From Glandiceps talaboti (Eukaryota > Hemichordata > Enteropneusta > Spengelidae): 64,000 bases of DNA. The notes beneath the pieces are model-generated. The model ran no database searches. It was not told the DNA's origin and saw only the letters and a program-made list of their open reading frames with translations. The translations under genes and the position numbers were made by a program. The stretch spans positions 18,138,346 through 18,202,345 of the forward strand of contig NC_135555.1 in the NCBI RefSeq assembly GCF_964340395.1, given 5' to 3'. Of the stretch, positions 21,501 through 32,901 are shown one piece after another (position 1 is the first letter of the stretch; each line of letters begins with the position of its first letter).

Positions 21501-24338
21501 TATAATTAAACAATAATGTACGCCCTCCCAGCCCATAATGGACGAAAGCAAACTTTGAATGACATAATGGGCGAGGCGACAGCCGAGCCCATTATGGAGT
21601 ACAAAGTTTGCTTGAGTCCATTATGGACTGGAAGGGCGTACATTATTGTTATTATTTTATAGTTTTGCCAATTCCAGTGAATTTGTAGACCGAGAAACGC
21701 AAAACAATGTATAATATACACAGCGCTGAACATCGTCTGCCATGTTCGGCCCGGAAGCTGAATACTAATCATAACGACTCACGTACGTACGTACACGTAC
21801 GCACGTACACGTACGCGTACACACACATACACTTCAATGAACTGCTGTGAACACAAATTTGTTTCATGAATGCGTTGTATTTTTAAACAGTGGAAATGAC
21901 AATCATAAGTAACAACATACATTTCGAAAAAATACCTAGTCGTATGAAGAAACAGAACAAATAAGCTTGTATTGTTATGCTCCTCCCGGGGCCGCGATGC
22001 CCAATAACGGAGTACATTATCAGTAATAATGTACAGCGATGACGTCACAAAATTCACTGGAATTGGTAATGCTATAATATAATTATAGATAATGTAATGT
22101 CACTGTGTTTTACACAAAAAACTTGCCTCTTTCTGTTTTTTACATTGAAATCTGCTGTCCTAATCTTCATGATGTTTTGGATTGTTGTATACTTCTGTTA
22201 TGACATCATAAACAGTCATCTGAGTTTAAAAATTCATACCTAATTGTATATTAGAAAATAATTTGCTTATTATAAGCTGTGCATGTATTTGATACTTTTG
22301 AACTTTATTTTTGAAAATCCAACATTATGATATTCAAAGATATTACCAGGTGAGAGTTGGTAATTGTTCTTCAGAAACAAATCGACAGAAAAAAACTGTA
22401 CGTCTATAAACTTACCTCTAACCATGTGATGTGAAATATAATTATTAGTAGTATTATTAGAAAACTCTATTTCAGGAAGGAAAAAGAAGGCCCAAAACAT
22501 CCCATAGCTTGGCAGAAAAAAATATCAAGATATACACAAACCAGAATTATACTTTGTTTCCTGTTTTTTTTTTCACAGTTAGAATTAAAGAAGACACTGC
22601 TAGATAGAATGGTACATTTACTTAGTAGGAATTACGTGGTACCAATTATTCAGTATATCAAGAAATGTGTTGATAAACAGGACACGGATATATCACTTAT
22701 ACGGCACTTTGTTACAGAGGTGAGTTTGATCATCTCAAATGAAAGTGGAATGTGGTAATTTAGTATGTGACATCAAACATCTATGTTGTGTGATGATTGG
22801 TCAAGACGGTATCACCTGGGCTAAAACAGGTGTACACTAATATATACATACAATCTATACTGTGATTGGTCAATACAGTATCACCTGGGCTAAAACTGGT
22901 GTACACTAATATATACATTGACCATCCACATATGTTTAATGAAGAGGTTCTATGCATCTTCAAAGTTGAGGAACTCCATCTTTGATTGGTCAATATGAAA
23001 TCACCACCTGGGGTTCAACAGGTGTACAGTGTTATATGCAAAAGATTTGAGCGGTGCACAACTTTGAAAGTTTGCCTGAACAAGAACAGATCATCCACTT
23101 ATGCTTCATAAAAAAAAATCCAAAGCATAATTTATCTAATGTATGCATCTCTAAAGTTTAGGAACTTCAGTTCTGATTGGTCAATGTGGAATCACCTGGG
23201 ATTCAACAGGTGTTCACTTGTACACACAGACAATAAATATGACAAGTGAACAACTTTGAACATTTCGCTCTGACAGGAACTTCCTGGGCGAATTCAGGAT
23301 GAAGATGGTTTGCGATCCATTAGCTACAATGTCCATGTTGCTCTATCTCTCATGTACTACGAGAGCTTTTGTTTGTTTCAAAGTATATTTACCCCGTTTC
23401 TCCCCCTGTCAGGTTCTTGAGATGATAGCTCCTCCGTATACGTCAGAGTTTGTACAATTATTTTTACCAATTATTGAAAATGAAGACATTACTGGTACAC
23501 TACGTAGTGAAGATGGTAAAGATCCAGTCTCAGATTTCATAGGTAAGATGTCTTATTCCAAGGAAATATAATAGAAGATTCATTGTTTCAGGTTTATCAG
23601 CTGTTGCAAATTACCTTACCTTACCTTTGGTAGGAATAGACTGTCATTTGAATGAGGGACACTATGGACCAGTAAACACTACAGTGTGTTTACATTTCAC
23701 TGTGATTACTGGGGTTCAGTGAACACTGCATTGTGTACGTTTCACTGTTAACTGGGGTCAGTGAGCACTATATCGTGTACATGATGCCACTGTGATTACT
23801 GGGTCCAGTGAACACTGTATTGCGTACATTTCACTGTGATTAATGGGGTCCAGTGAACACTGTATTGCGTACATTTCACTGTGATTTATACTGGGTCCAA
23901 TGAACACTGTATTGTGTTCACATTTCACTGTGATTACTGGGGTCCAGTGAACACTGCATTGTGTACATTTTACTGTGATTACTGGGGTCCAGTGAACACT
24001 GCATTGTGTACATTTTACTGTGATTACTGGGGTCCAGTGAACACTGCATTGCGTACATTTCACTGTGATTTATACTGGGTCCAATGAACACTGTATTGTG
24101 TTCACATTTCACTGTGATTACTGGGGTCCAGCAAACGCTGTATAGTGTTCGCATTTCACTGTGAGTTGTACTGGGTCCAATGAACACTGCATAGTGTTTA
24201 CATTTCACTATGATGACTGGGGTCCAGTGAACACTGCATAGTATTGTGTATTTCACAGTTAAATATTTTCCTTTATTTTTAATGCAAGTTTTTTCTTCCA
24301 CAGTACATTGCAAAACCAATTTCATCATGATGAACTGA
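11666..24338 (+). CDS. NELFCD: Negative elongation factor subunit C/D (TH1-like)
   Basis: This is a subunit of the NELF complex (A, B, C/D, E), which with DSIF holds RNA polymerase II in promoter-proximal pause in the nucleus. Coding exons: 11666-11713, 12352-12479, 13529-13638, 14234-14343, 15394-15501, 16187-16336, 16838-16968, 17516-17636, 19595-19774, 20180-20319, 20691-20805, 21384-21479, 22579-22719, 23413-23542 and 24304-24338 (stop TGA). The total is 1,743 nt, or 580 aa, against 581-590 in mammals. The N-terminus is acidic ([16 protein letters not shown]). Strong family matches are [110 protein letters not shown]-like [17 protein letters not shown] and the C-terminal [10 protein letters not shown]. 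All introns are GT-AG and phases are consistent. It shares a promoter region with SNRPB and converges on HYDIN. Confidence 0.97.
12083..12106. repeat. Microsatellite (CA)n
   Basis: About 12 CA dinucleotides in NELFCD intron 1. Confidence 0.85.
12184..12265. mobile_element. MITE family 1, single arm
   Basis: agccatgataaaattattttataaatt and ccaaatgctcatcc...tggccacttta match one arm of the foldback family at 2628-2931. The other arm is absent, so this is a truncated copy in NELFCD intron 1. Confidence 0.65.
12516..12597. repeat. Microsatellite (GTT)n/(GCT)n
   Basis: This trinucleotide tract in NELFCD intron 2 is mostly GTT with GCT interruptions. The poly-leucine frame across it is an artefact. 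Confidence 0.9.
14008..14057. repeat. Pentanucleotide repeat (TAACA)n
   Basis: About ten taaca units with one ctt interruption, in NELFCD intron 3. Confidence 0.85.
14365..14769. mobile_element. MITE family 1, diverged copy
   Basis: The left part carries the inner-arm sequence of the family (atgtgaaacaacattgac, gtctgtgtttgtaactc, attgtacgtacataa). The right part ends in aaaatccaaaataaatacc...catccgtatggccacttta, the outer terminus. The middle (about 14490-14690) is unrelated, so the copy is interrupted or rearranged. It lies in NELFCD intron 4. Confidence 0.6.
15534..15562. repeat. 29-base poly-G run
   Basis: Twenty-nine consecutive G residues lie about 30 bases after NELFCD exon 5, near its 5' splice site. 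Such a run can form G-quadruplexes. Its length is easily misread in sequencing. Confidence 0.8.
16986..16999 (-). promoter_or_regulatory. CTCF-like 14-mer
   Basis: The minus strand reads CCACTAGAGGGCGC, which matches every position of the known CTCF core consensus CCASYAGRKGGCRS. It lies just after NELFCD exon 7. One-mismatch relatives occur at 19445-19458, 44551-44564 and 58902-58915. Binding is inferred. The motif is also common as a repeat fragment in animal genomes. Confidence 0.35.
17947..18384. repeat. 24-bp minisatellite, about 18 copies
   Basis: The unit is gtttgtatcaccctctgtct plus ctag. It is repeated about 18 times with C/T variants and two tgtccgtcccta variants. It stays open in several frames because 24 is divisible by three, but it lies inside NELFCD intron 8 with no splice or coding context. 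It contains no unique spacers. Confidence 0.95.
18605..19020 (+). mobile_element. 3' end of a non-LTR retrotransposon (LINE)
   Basis: A 105-codon open frame (18605-18922) carries [20 protein letters not shown], a C-x2-C-x9-H-x4-C zinc-knuckle-like pattern with the acidic EDEYH motif. It is followed by [12 protein letters not shown]. This matches the C-terminal tail of LINE ORF2 proteins as I know them. The reverse transcriptase and endonuclease are missing, so the copy is 5'-truncated and inactive. The stretch ends in gcaataaaccattattatatta, a LINE-like 3' tail. It lies within NELFCD intron 8, in the same direction as the gene. The assignment to a LINE clade is open. Confidence 0.65.
21171..21362. 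promoter_or_regulatory. Cluster of TGACCT half-sites (DR1-type)
   Basis: TGACCT-A-TGACCT at 21171-21183 and TGACCT-T-TGACCT at 21187-21199 are direct repeats with one-base spacing, the DR1 arrangement bound by RXR/HNF4-class nuclear receptors. More tgacct or tgaccc half-sites follow to 21362. The whole cluster sits in NELFCD intron 11 just before exon 12. It may be regulatory or a decayed tandem repeat; the regular repetition favours the latter. Confidence 0.35.
21511..21648. mobile_element. Long hairpin (MITE-like)
   Basis: The left arm begins caataatgtacgccctccc and the right arm ends gaagggcgtacattattg. Inside, agcccataatgg and tccattatggact, and gcaaactttg and caaagtttgc, continue the pairing. 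About 55 bp per arm surround a central cgaggcgacagccgag. No coding sequence. It lies in NELFCD intron 12, next to the element at 21663-22073. Confidence 0.7.
21663..22073. mobile_element. Small TIR element
   Basis: Inverted ends (left ccaattccagtgaattt, right aaattcactggaattgg, 17 bp) bound about 410 bp that include an (ACGT)n-type tract near 21780-21830, a cgtacattat-like motif shared with the neighbouring hairpin, and a TGACGTCA palindrome at 22040-22047. No transposase is present. It may form one composite with the hairpin at 21511-21648. Confidence 0.5.
22790..23235. repeat. Degenerate tandem repeat, four to five units
   Basis: The phrase gattggtcaatacagtatca, with cctgggctaaaacaggtgta, recurs near 22795, 22862, 22985 and 23175. 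Divergence and spacing increase to the right. It fills much of NELFCD intron 13 and is non-coding. Confidence 0.7.
23645..24255. repeat. 45-bp minisatellite, about 13 copies
   Basis: The unit contains tgattactggggtccagtga and acactgcattgtgtacattt. Periods are mostly 45 bp, with some longer units containing atttatactgggtcc. It fills most of the last NELFCD intron (23543-24303) and ends about 50 bases before the final acceptor. Open frames through it are artefacts. Confidence 0.93.
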
Positions 24339-25340
24339 AGCGGAGTTCATGTGACCAGTCTGTATATGTATATATATCAGTATACTGCCATTGGATCAAT
24401 TCACAGCTATGGAACCAAATCAATCTAATCCAGTAGATAATGGGACTAACCATCTAACACAACACAACACATTACTAGTAGTTTTACAGAATGTTAGAAT
24501 GGATAACATTGGACTCAATATGTTGGGTATTGCCAAAATATGTCTTGCAATGGAGGTGGACCTGGTCAGATTTATTGGGCGTGCGTTTAATATTTGCTTT
24601 ACAATGCAAAGTTGTTTGTATATTTGGCTGGTTGGGCCCTGTGTCGTACACATGCTTCAAGGACATGAAGCAATTTTCGTGAAGTGTCCTAGCTGACTCT
24701 ATACCTAAACTGCTAAAACTGACAAACCCATAAACAATATTTTAAAAAACTCTGTGTATGTTATGTTATTTTTGTATAGAAAAGTATCTGTAGTATATCT
24801 ATTACCCCAATGTTTGAATCCTATGGTCTTGGTTTTAATATTACTATTACTATAATCCTATCAGTAGAGCTATAGAATTAAATAGCGTTATTTCTATTTC
24901 TCTGCCAAACAACATTTTTTCGTGCCATATTTTATTACTGTATATTATATACCATATATTATTACTCTGGTAATGAAGGTTTTGCTTCACAACGCTAGAC
25001 ACAAACTAAAACTAGTGTCATGATATGTTGATACAACAGTGATAAGCTATTGAATGGATATTGGTTTAATTATAGTCTCAGTAGGGAGGCGTCTCTGAAA
25101 GCTTGGTCCGTAAACTTACAGTGTACTGTTTTGGGACTTCTAATGTTTACACTATGTTGATCACAGGGTGATTAGAATCACACAACAGAGGAATTGCTAT
25201 CATCCACTTGTGTAATCTATCAATTGAACAACAATAATTTTAGTTTGTGTCTGGCTTAGTAAGTTGAAGCCATGATTACCAGAGTCGTATTAATAATCCA
25301 GCAATGGCCAGTATTTTGGAAGTGGTTCAAAAGAGATAGT
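24339..25340 (+). other. NELFCD 3' UTR and intergenic DNA
   Basis: This follows the NELFCD stop codon. I see no further gene. No AATAAA in the first kilobase stands out, and the hexamer at 25365-25370 lies inside a MITE, so the 3' end of the transcript is unresolved. Confidence 0.4.
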
Positions 25341-25651
25341 TTAAAGGGAAATACCACTCCAGGAAATAAACAACACTTTCAAAAACTTTTGGTTCTGGAA
25401 AGTCATTTCATAATTTCACATCATATAATTTTCACTTGGTTGCCAAGAAACACCAAATTGAAACTCTTTTTCACCTCTAGTGTTCTTTCAGTGATACACC
25501 ATTGCATTATGGGTCTTAGCAGACATGAATATTCTGAAGGTGCACACTGAATATTCATGACTCCTAATGTGATGTGAAATCATGAAATGACTCTCCAGAA
25601 TGCAAAGTTGATGAAAATACCTTTATTTCCTAGAGTGGCTTTCCACTTTAA
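25341..25651. mobile_element. MITE with TTAA-flanked inverted ends
   Basis: The left end ttaaagggaaataccactcc and the reverse complement of the right end (ttaaagtggaaagccactct) match, and both continue into aggaaataaa. The TIR is about 28-30 bp and the element about 310 bp, with no coding capacity. Both ends carry TTAA, the target of piggyBac-type transposons, so it may be a piggyBac-derived MITE. That class call is inference. Confidence 0.65.
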
Positions 25652-26051
25652 TTTGTTCATTGTAGTTTGCATGTAAAATATTGAGTGAAAAAACCCTTCT
25701 AGTACATGCTGTACCTATACCCAGTTGACATTCTATAAACTTACTCATTTAACATGCAACGGATACAAGAATATGGCCTGGGCAAGTGTAGAAAAAGTGG
25801 TGACCTTTGTTTCAATGATGCACATCAACATTAAGTTAGGGAGTCTGTACCTATCTCTAAATTAAAGCTCCTTATCTTGCATATAAATGTGCATCTGCTG
25901 TAGTCAGTTTACCTCTCTATTACATTATTGCCACAATGTATTGAACTGTTTCAGAGTTAGGAGGAATTACATTATAGATTTTTTTTATTTTGAGTATGTA
26001 TAATGAAAATGAATCAAACTGCATGAATGAGTAGTTTGTTGCATTTGCTGT

Positions 26052-26215
26052 TGTTGTTGTTGTTTTTTTAGCAGACACTGTGTCTGTGTGTTATCTTTAT
26101 TGTGTCTACAGAGCAGACACTGTGTAAGGGATATCTGTGTGTTATCTTTATTGTGTCTACAGAGCAGACACTGTGTAAGGGATATTTGTATGTTATCTTT
26201 ATTGTGTCTATCTCA
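26052..26215. repeat. About 58-bp tandem repeat, three copies
   Basis: gcagacactgtgt followed by gtgttatctttattgtgtct occurs three times in a row, preceded by a short (GTT)n tract. Non-coding. Confidence 0.85.
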
Positions 26216-26654
26216 ACATGAAACCTTGTGGATCAGTCTCACTGATCTTGATGTATTCTTTGATAGCATTTGCAAGATAAGACGAAATCTCCTGTAATAG
26301 ACAACACCTAATATACACAATATATGCTTTTTGATTACTACTGGTAGTATTGGCTATTTTTTTGACTCAACATATCATAGGAATGTTTGAGAGGAGGTTC
26401 TTATCAACCATGTTATTTCTCAGACCACAACTGTGTCAATTCCCTTTGTTCAACCTGGTTTAATTTTCATTGTATGACAACACTGTTGCTATAGAGGAAA
26501 GTATTGAATCTCTTGTTCATGTATTTTATTTTGTGTTACAAATGTACCAGTGTTTGTAATTACATAATTATAATGTAATACATTGATTTAGATTAAAGCA
26601 TATTATAAACTATGTATATAATTATATTACTGATTTCCTTTGCTCTACTTTGCT

Positions 26655-27005
26655 CTCCGTCTCAGTAAAATCAAAATCCTCCAGGGCTTCTAGAGGGAGA
26701 CCCCCTCGGACACCCCCCCCCCCACATGAGGTGGACACTTCCCAGTCTCAAGCTCTTCCCCTCTTACTGTCAAGATGCTATCAAAGTATATTTCAAAAGT
26801 ATTTCAACCCTATGTAGTTGCTTTTTACATGTTGGTGCTGTCTTTGAAATGATTTTCTGAAAATGTCTGATTGGACTCAAAATTGACTTTTCAGAGTAAA
26901 AAACCTCCAGGGCTTCTAGGGGGAGACCCCCCATAAGAAATGTCCATGTTCCCTTCTCACGCTTTCCCCCTACCTTTCACTGTCAAGATGCTATTAAACT
27001 CTTTT
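26655..27005. repeat. Duplicated segment with agaccccc motif
   Basis: tccagggcttctag followed by gggagaccccc, a later ttcccctctt or ttccccctac, and gtcaagatgctat occur twice about 230 bp apart. They look like two tandem copies of a dispersed repeat. The centre includes C-rich runs. Confidence 0.65.
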
Positions 27006-27142
27006 TGGAATATATTTACCCTGTGTTGTCAATAATTATAATTATGATAGTGCTATCCCGGGATCTTATGAAGGGGATGAAAGACAGTCAAGCAGTCCTC
27101 ACCGAGTCACGATAAAAAAAAATACCTGTCATGTGAATATTA

Positions 27143-27246
27143 TATATGGGGGGAGGGGGGGGGGGGGGTGTCATGTTTTAGAATTAAGTGATGTGGGGGT
27201 CAGCCTGTTTTTGGTTTTACAGATGGGGGGGGGAGGGGGGGGGGGC
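27143..27246. repeat. Two poly-G-rich runs
   Basis: Runs of G broken by single A residues lie at about 27148-27168 and 27223-27246. Non-coding; capable of forming G-quadruplexes. Confidence 0.7.
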
Positions 27247-27618
27247 ATTGACCACCACCACGCTAGAGAAACTGACCTGTCCATAAGCACACATGAATAT
27301 AATACACATCACAAGAGTATTTAGTTCAAAAGTTGATATAAACATCTTTATTCATCATGTCAACCTGTGTACAAAAATAGTGAAACTCTCAACTCTCAAG
27401 TAGAAATGTATTCTTTACTCTTGAGATACAAATAAAGTTAATGTCGCTGCGAGCCAGCTACCCAACCCTTCCTTCATGCCAAACATTTACAAGCCAAACA
27501 GGTGAAGGCAGGGAGGTAGGATTTTACCAATGCTCTATCCAGCTATTGGGTGTTTTCTCACCCACACTGAAACAAGTTTTCCTTCAACCATTAATATTTT
27601 GATATTCTTCCATTTCAT

Positions 27619-30045
27619 AGATTATTTGGGGTCAGAGGTTACCAGCACTGAACCCACCGTTGGGATAGATCTTTACCATCTATCCAGATTTCATCTTCTT
27701 TTGACGGGAGAAATTTGCATATTCCAAGATTTCGTAAATAATATGGGGTCAGAGGTTACCAGCACTTAACCCACCGTTGGGATAGATCTTTACCATCTAT
27801 CCAGATTTCATCTTCTTTTGACGGGATAAATTTGAATATTCTAGGATTTCGTAAATAACATGGGGTCAGAGGGTACTAGCACTTAACCCACCGTTGGGAT
27901 CACTGTTAGATCTTTACCATCTATCCAGATTCCATCTTCTTTTGATGGCACAAATTTATATATTCCAAGGTTTTGTAAAAACGTGGGGTCAGAGGTTACC
28001 AGCACTTGACCCACCGTTGGGATAGATCTTTACCATCTATCCAGATTTCATCTTCTTTTAATGGCACAAATTTATATATTCCAAGATTTCTTAAATAATA
28101 TGGGGTCAGAGGTTACGAGCACTTGACCCACCGTTGGGATAGATCTTTACCATCTATCCAGATTTCATCTTCTTTTGACGGGAGAAATTTGCATATTCCA
28201 AGATTTCGTAAATAATATGGGGTCAGAGGTTACCAGCACTTGACCCACCGTTGGGATAGATCTTTACCATCTATCCAGATTTCATCTTCTTTTAATGGCA
28301 CAAATGTATATATTCCAAGATTTCTTAAATAATATGTGGTCAGAGGTTACCAGCACTTGACCCACCGTTGGGATAGATCTTTACCATCTATCCAGATTTC
28401 ATCTTCTTTTAATGGCACAAATGTATATATTCCAAGATTTCGTAAATAACATGGGGTCAGAGGTTACCAGCACTTAACCCACCGTTGGGATAGATCTTTA
28501 CCATCTATCCAGATTTCATCTTCTTTTGATGGCACAAATTTATATATTCCAAGATTTCTTGAATAATATGGGGTCAGAGGTTACCAGCACTTGACCCACC
28601 GTTGGGATAGATCTTTACCATCTATCCAGATTTCATCTTCTTTTGACGGGAGAAATTTGCATATTCCAAGATTTCGTAAATAATATGGGGTCAGAGGTTA
28701 CCAGCACTTAACCCACCGTTGGGATAGATCTTTACCATCTATCCAGATTTCATCTTCTTTTGACGGGAGAAATTTGCATATTCCAAGATTTCTTAAATAA
28801 TATGGGGTCAGAGGTTACCAGCACTTAACCCACCGTTGGGATAGATCTTTACCATCTATCCAGATTTCATCTTCTTTTGACGGGATAAATTTGCATATTC
28901 CAAGATTTCGTAAATAATATGGGGTCAGAGGTTACCAGCACTTAACCCACCGTTGGGATAGATCTTTACCATCTATCCAGATTTCATCTTCTTTTAATGG
29001 CACAAATGTATATATTCCAAGATTTCTTAAATGATATGAGGTCAGAGGTTACCAGCACTTGACCCACCGTTGGGATAGCTCTTTACCATCTATCCAGATT
29101 TCATCTTCTTTTAATGGCACAAATGTATTTATTCCAAGGTTTTGTAAGTACATGGGGTCAGAGGTTACCAGCACTTGACCCACCGTTGGGATAGATCTTT
29201 ACCATCTATCCAGATTTCATCTTCTTTTGATGGCACAAATGTATTTATTCCAAGGTTTTGTAAGTACATGGGGTCAGAGGTTACCAGCACTTGACCCACC
29301 GTTGGGATAGATCTTTACCATCTATCCAGATTTCATCTTCTTTTGATGGCACAAATTTATAAATTCCAAGATATCTTAAATAATATGGGGGTAGAGGTTA
29401 CCAGCACTTAACCCACCGTTGGGATAGATCTTCACCATCTATCCAGATTTCATCTTCTTTTGATGGCACAAATTTATATATTCCAAGATTTCTTAAATAA
29501 AATGGGGTCAGAGGTTACCAGCACTTAACCCACCGTTGGGATAGATCTTTACCATCTATCCAGATTTCATCTTCTTTTAATGGCACAAATGTATATATTA
29601 AAAGATTTCTTAAATAATATGGGGTCAGGGGTTACCAGCACTTGACCCACCGTTGGGATAGATCTTTACCATCTATCCAGATTTCATCTTCTTTTGACGG
29701 GATAAATTTGAATATTCTAGGATTTCGTAAATAATATGGGGTCAGAGGTTACCAGCACTTGACCCACCGTTGGGATAGCTCTTTACCATCTATCCAGATT
29801 TCATCTTCTTTTGATGGCACAAATGTATATATTCCAAGATTTTGTAAAAACGTGGGGTCAGAGGTTACCAGCACTTGACCCACCGTTGGGATAGATCTTT
29901 ACCATCTATCTAGATTTCATCTTCTTTATAATGTAAGAAATTTCAATATTCCAAGATTTCTTAAATAATATGAGGTCAGAGGTTACCAGCACTTGACCCA
30001 CCGTTGGGATACATCTTTACCATCTATCCAGATTTCATGTCTTGG
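27619..30045 (-). repeat. 116-bp minisatellite array (about 21 units)
   Basis: This is the reverse complement of the array in copy A: ggggtcagaggttaccagca, then ccaccgttgggatagatctt, recurs every 116 bp or so. Sub-variants in the acgggagaaatttgcatatt segment alternate with tggcacaaatttatatatt versions. This pattern suggests higher-order amplification of short blocks of units. Confidence 0.95.
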
Positions 30046-30552
30046 GTAATGTTAGTAAACAAATTTATCAATGATGGGTTTAAAAAATTAATATTTATGA
30101 ATTATAATCAACCATAACTATTTGTAAATATCAATGGGGAGAAGTCTTATCAAGATGTTAGAAGTACTTGAATCATAACATATTACCATCATTTACAGTA
30201 TTATCGTCTTTAGATTGTACAATTCCAATCTGTTTTTGTGAATCAAAGTGATGTGATGTGAAAATCTTTAGCTCAGATAGGATTGTATTTGTTCCCGAGA
30301 AATGAATTCTCAAGTACAAGTCATAAAAAAAACTTGTAATATTATAGAATATATCTATATGATATGTGACCTTTGACATGATTTCAATTATTTCAAGTTC
30401 AAGTTTAAATTCACATTAGGGAGATTTTAAGTTTTGTTTTATTATGTCACTTAGAACATCGTGTCTGTGGATTGTCTTACTTTCTCTACGGTTCTTTACT
30501 TAGACGATGAAAACAGCAGCTAGGTCCTGTAATAGTTACCTGAACATTGAGG

Positions 30553-30888
30553 TTCATACGGATGAGGATTTGGTTATTTCGGATTTTTAATTTATAAAAG
30601 TATTCTATCATGACTTCCTACTTGAAAAAATCCTATGTGAAACAACATCGACCAAGTCTGCGTTTGTAACTCAATAAATTGGAAAAGCCTAAAAGGCCTA
30701 GGTTTGTTATTGTACGTTCAATATCAAACATTTAACATATTTATCAATCTTTTGCAATTTATAGAGATACAAACAAGGACTTGGTTTGTTTCACATTGAT
30801 TTGTCGAGTAGGAAGCCATGATAAGATTGTTTTATAAATTAAAAATCCAAAATAAATACCAAATGCTGATCATTATGGCCACTTTAAT
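30553..30888. mobile_element. MITE family 1 (nested in copy B)
   Basis: Arms run from tacggatgaggatttgg at the left to atgctgatcattatggccac at the right. The inner arms are ctacttgaaaaaatcc and gtcgagtaggaagccatg. It sits at the same internal position as the MITE in copy A, so it was already present before the element multiplied. Confidence 0.75.
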
Positions 30889-31421
30889 GTCGTGAATGTA
30901 TCATCCTAATAATGATATTTCATGCAACAGAAGAATAACCATATAGGTGTTGGAATAAAAAAAACATCCACTAAATGGAATAAATAAACATCCACTAAAT
31001 GGGCTGTAAACGTAATATCGTCCATGGAATAACTAAATATCCACTTTGATAGATTGAAAACGGAAAAAATAAGAAAATAAAATGAACCAGTTAAATTAAA
31101 TAATGATTAGAGAAAAATAAAAAAAATTAAATAAAAAGTAAGATAAAATTTCAAAGAAGTAAAAAAATACAAGAAACTAAAATGAATGAAATGTAGACAA
31201 TATATAAATGAAGTGAGTTAATTGAATGAAATAAAGATTAAAATAAAATAAAAATATGATGAAATCTAAAAAAAAAAAAAAAAAAAGTAAGAAACTACAC
31301 TGAAATGAATGAAATGTAGAAAACTGGAGTGAAATAATATGATATGACATAAAAAGATAAAGGTTGATTAAAGTGTATAATATTTGGTAAGAATTATGTT
31401 GAGACGTCTTGTCTAAGGTTA

Positions 31422-31490
31422 TTCTGCTTGCAGACGGAGTAAGTCCCTTCTACAGAATCGAGTTCGACTTATTTCGTCTGTAAGCAGGAC
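31422..31490. repeat. Hairpin in copy B
   Basis: ttctgcttgcagacggagta pairs with tcgtctgtaagcaggac, the counterpart of 2195-2267. Confidence 0.6.
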
Positions 31491-32403
31491 TGGCCTAATA
31501 GTATAGTATGAAGCAAGACGTATGTGATGGTGAAAACAATAGAGCGCCCTCAGGCGATGAAATGTTCGACGGCAATGTTGAAAGAGACATAGTTTTCAAT
31601 AAAGTTGTTACACATTATATATGACGTAGGAATTTTCGCACTACGAAGTTAAGCGAAAGTCATGGAAAGTTAGAACTATCAGAGTTTTTTGTGATTATTT
31701 TCAGATAACGTGGGCTCTCTATATAAAGAATAGTTGTATTCATATTGAAGTGTATACGTCGTAACGCCTGCTGTTTTCATGGCTAAAACGTCGCACTTGG
31801 TTTTCTTGTCAAAACATATATGTAAGCCTGCCTCGGATATATTAATTTTTTTGTAGCCTCCGCAACTTTAAAAGAACTTAAATTTCAATGATTTTTGCAT
31901 GAATGTACTTACAAATTGTTGAATTTCAGTGGAAGTTTAGAGAGGATGGTGCTGCCGCTTTCATCGTCTTCGTTCACAACCGAATTGTGGAATCGTCATC
32001 GAACGAATAATGGGTGATACAAGTAACAGAATCGTATTTTTGTTGCCCTTGGCAACTAAGTTCTACTGACTGACGTATGCGCGTCCACATTCGAACAGTG
32101 AGGGTGCTGGGACGTGAAAGCGCCGCCACTGGTGGAATGTGGTGCGCTTCAACAGTGGATAGTTTAGATATCTTCGCCTTGTCATTGTTGAATGTTCCCC
32201 CGGGGGGGGGGGGGGGGGTCGCACGTAGGGAGTGGAAAATTATTGATTTGCAACATCGGTCAAAATGTTTTTTACACAAAATTGTATCACTGAATCCAAC
32301 GGTTGGAGAAGTAGCTAGCGACAAAATGTTATAACAACTGTCATAAACGTATTTATTGTCTGTGTATTTGTTTATTCCCATATAGCAAATGTATGTGGAT
32401 TAG

Positions 32404-32901
<498 letters not shown>

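Noticed and set aside
23758-24328. Frames with repeated [13 protein letters not shown]
   Set aside because: They are artefacts of the 45-bp minisatellite in the last NELFCD intron, on the strand opposite to the gene.
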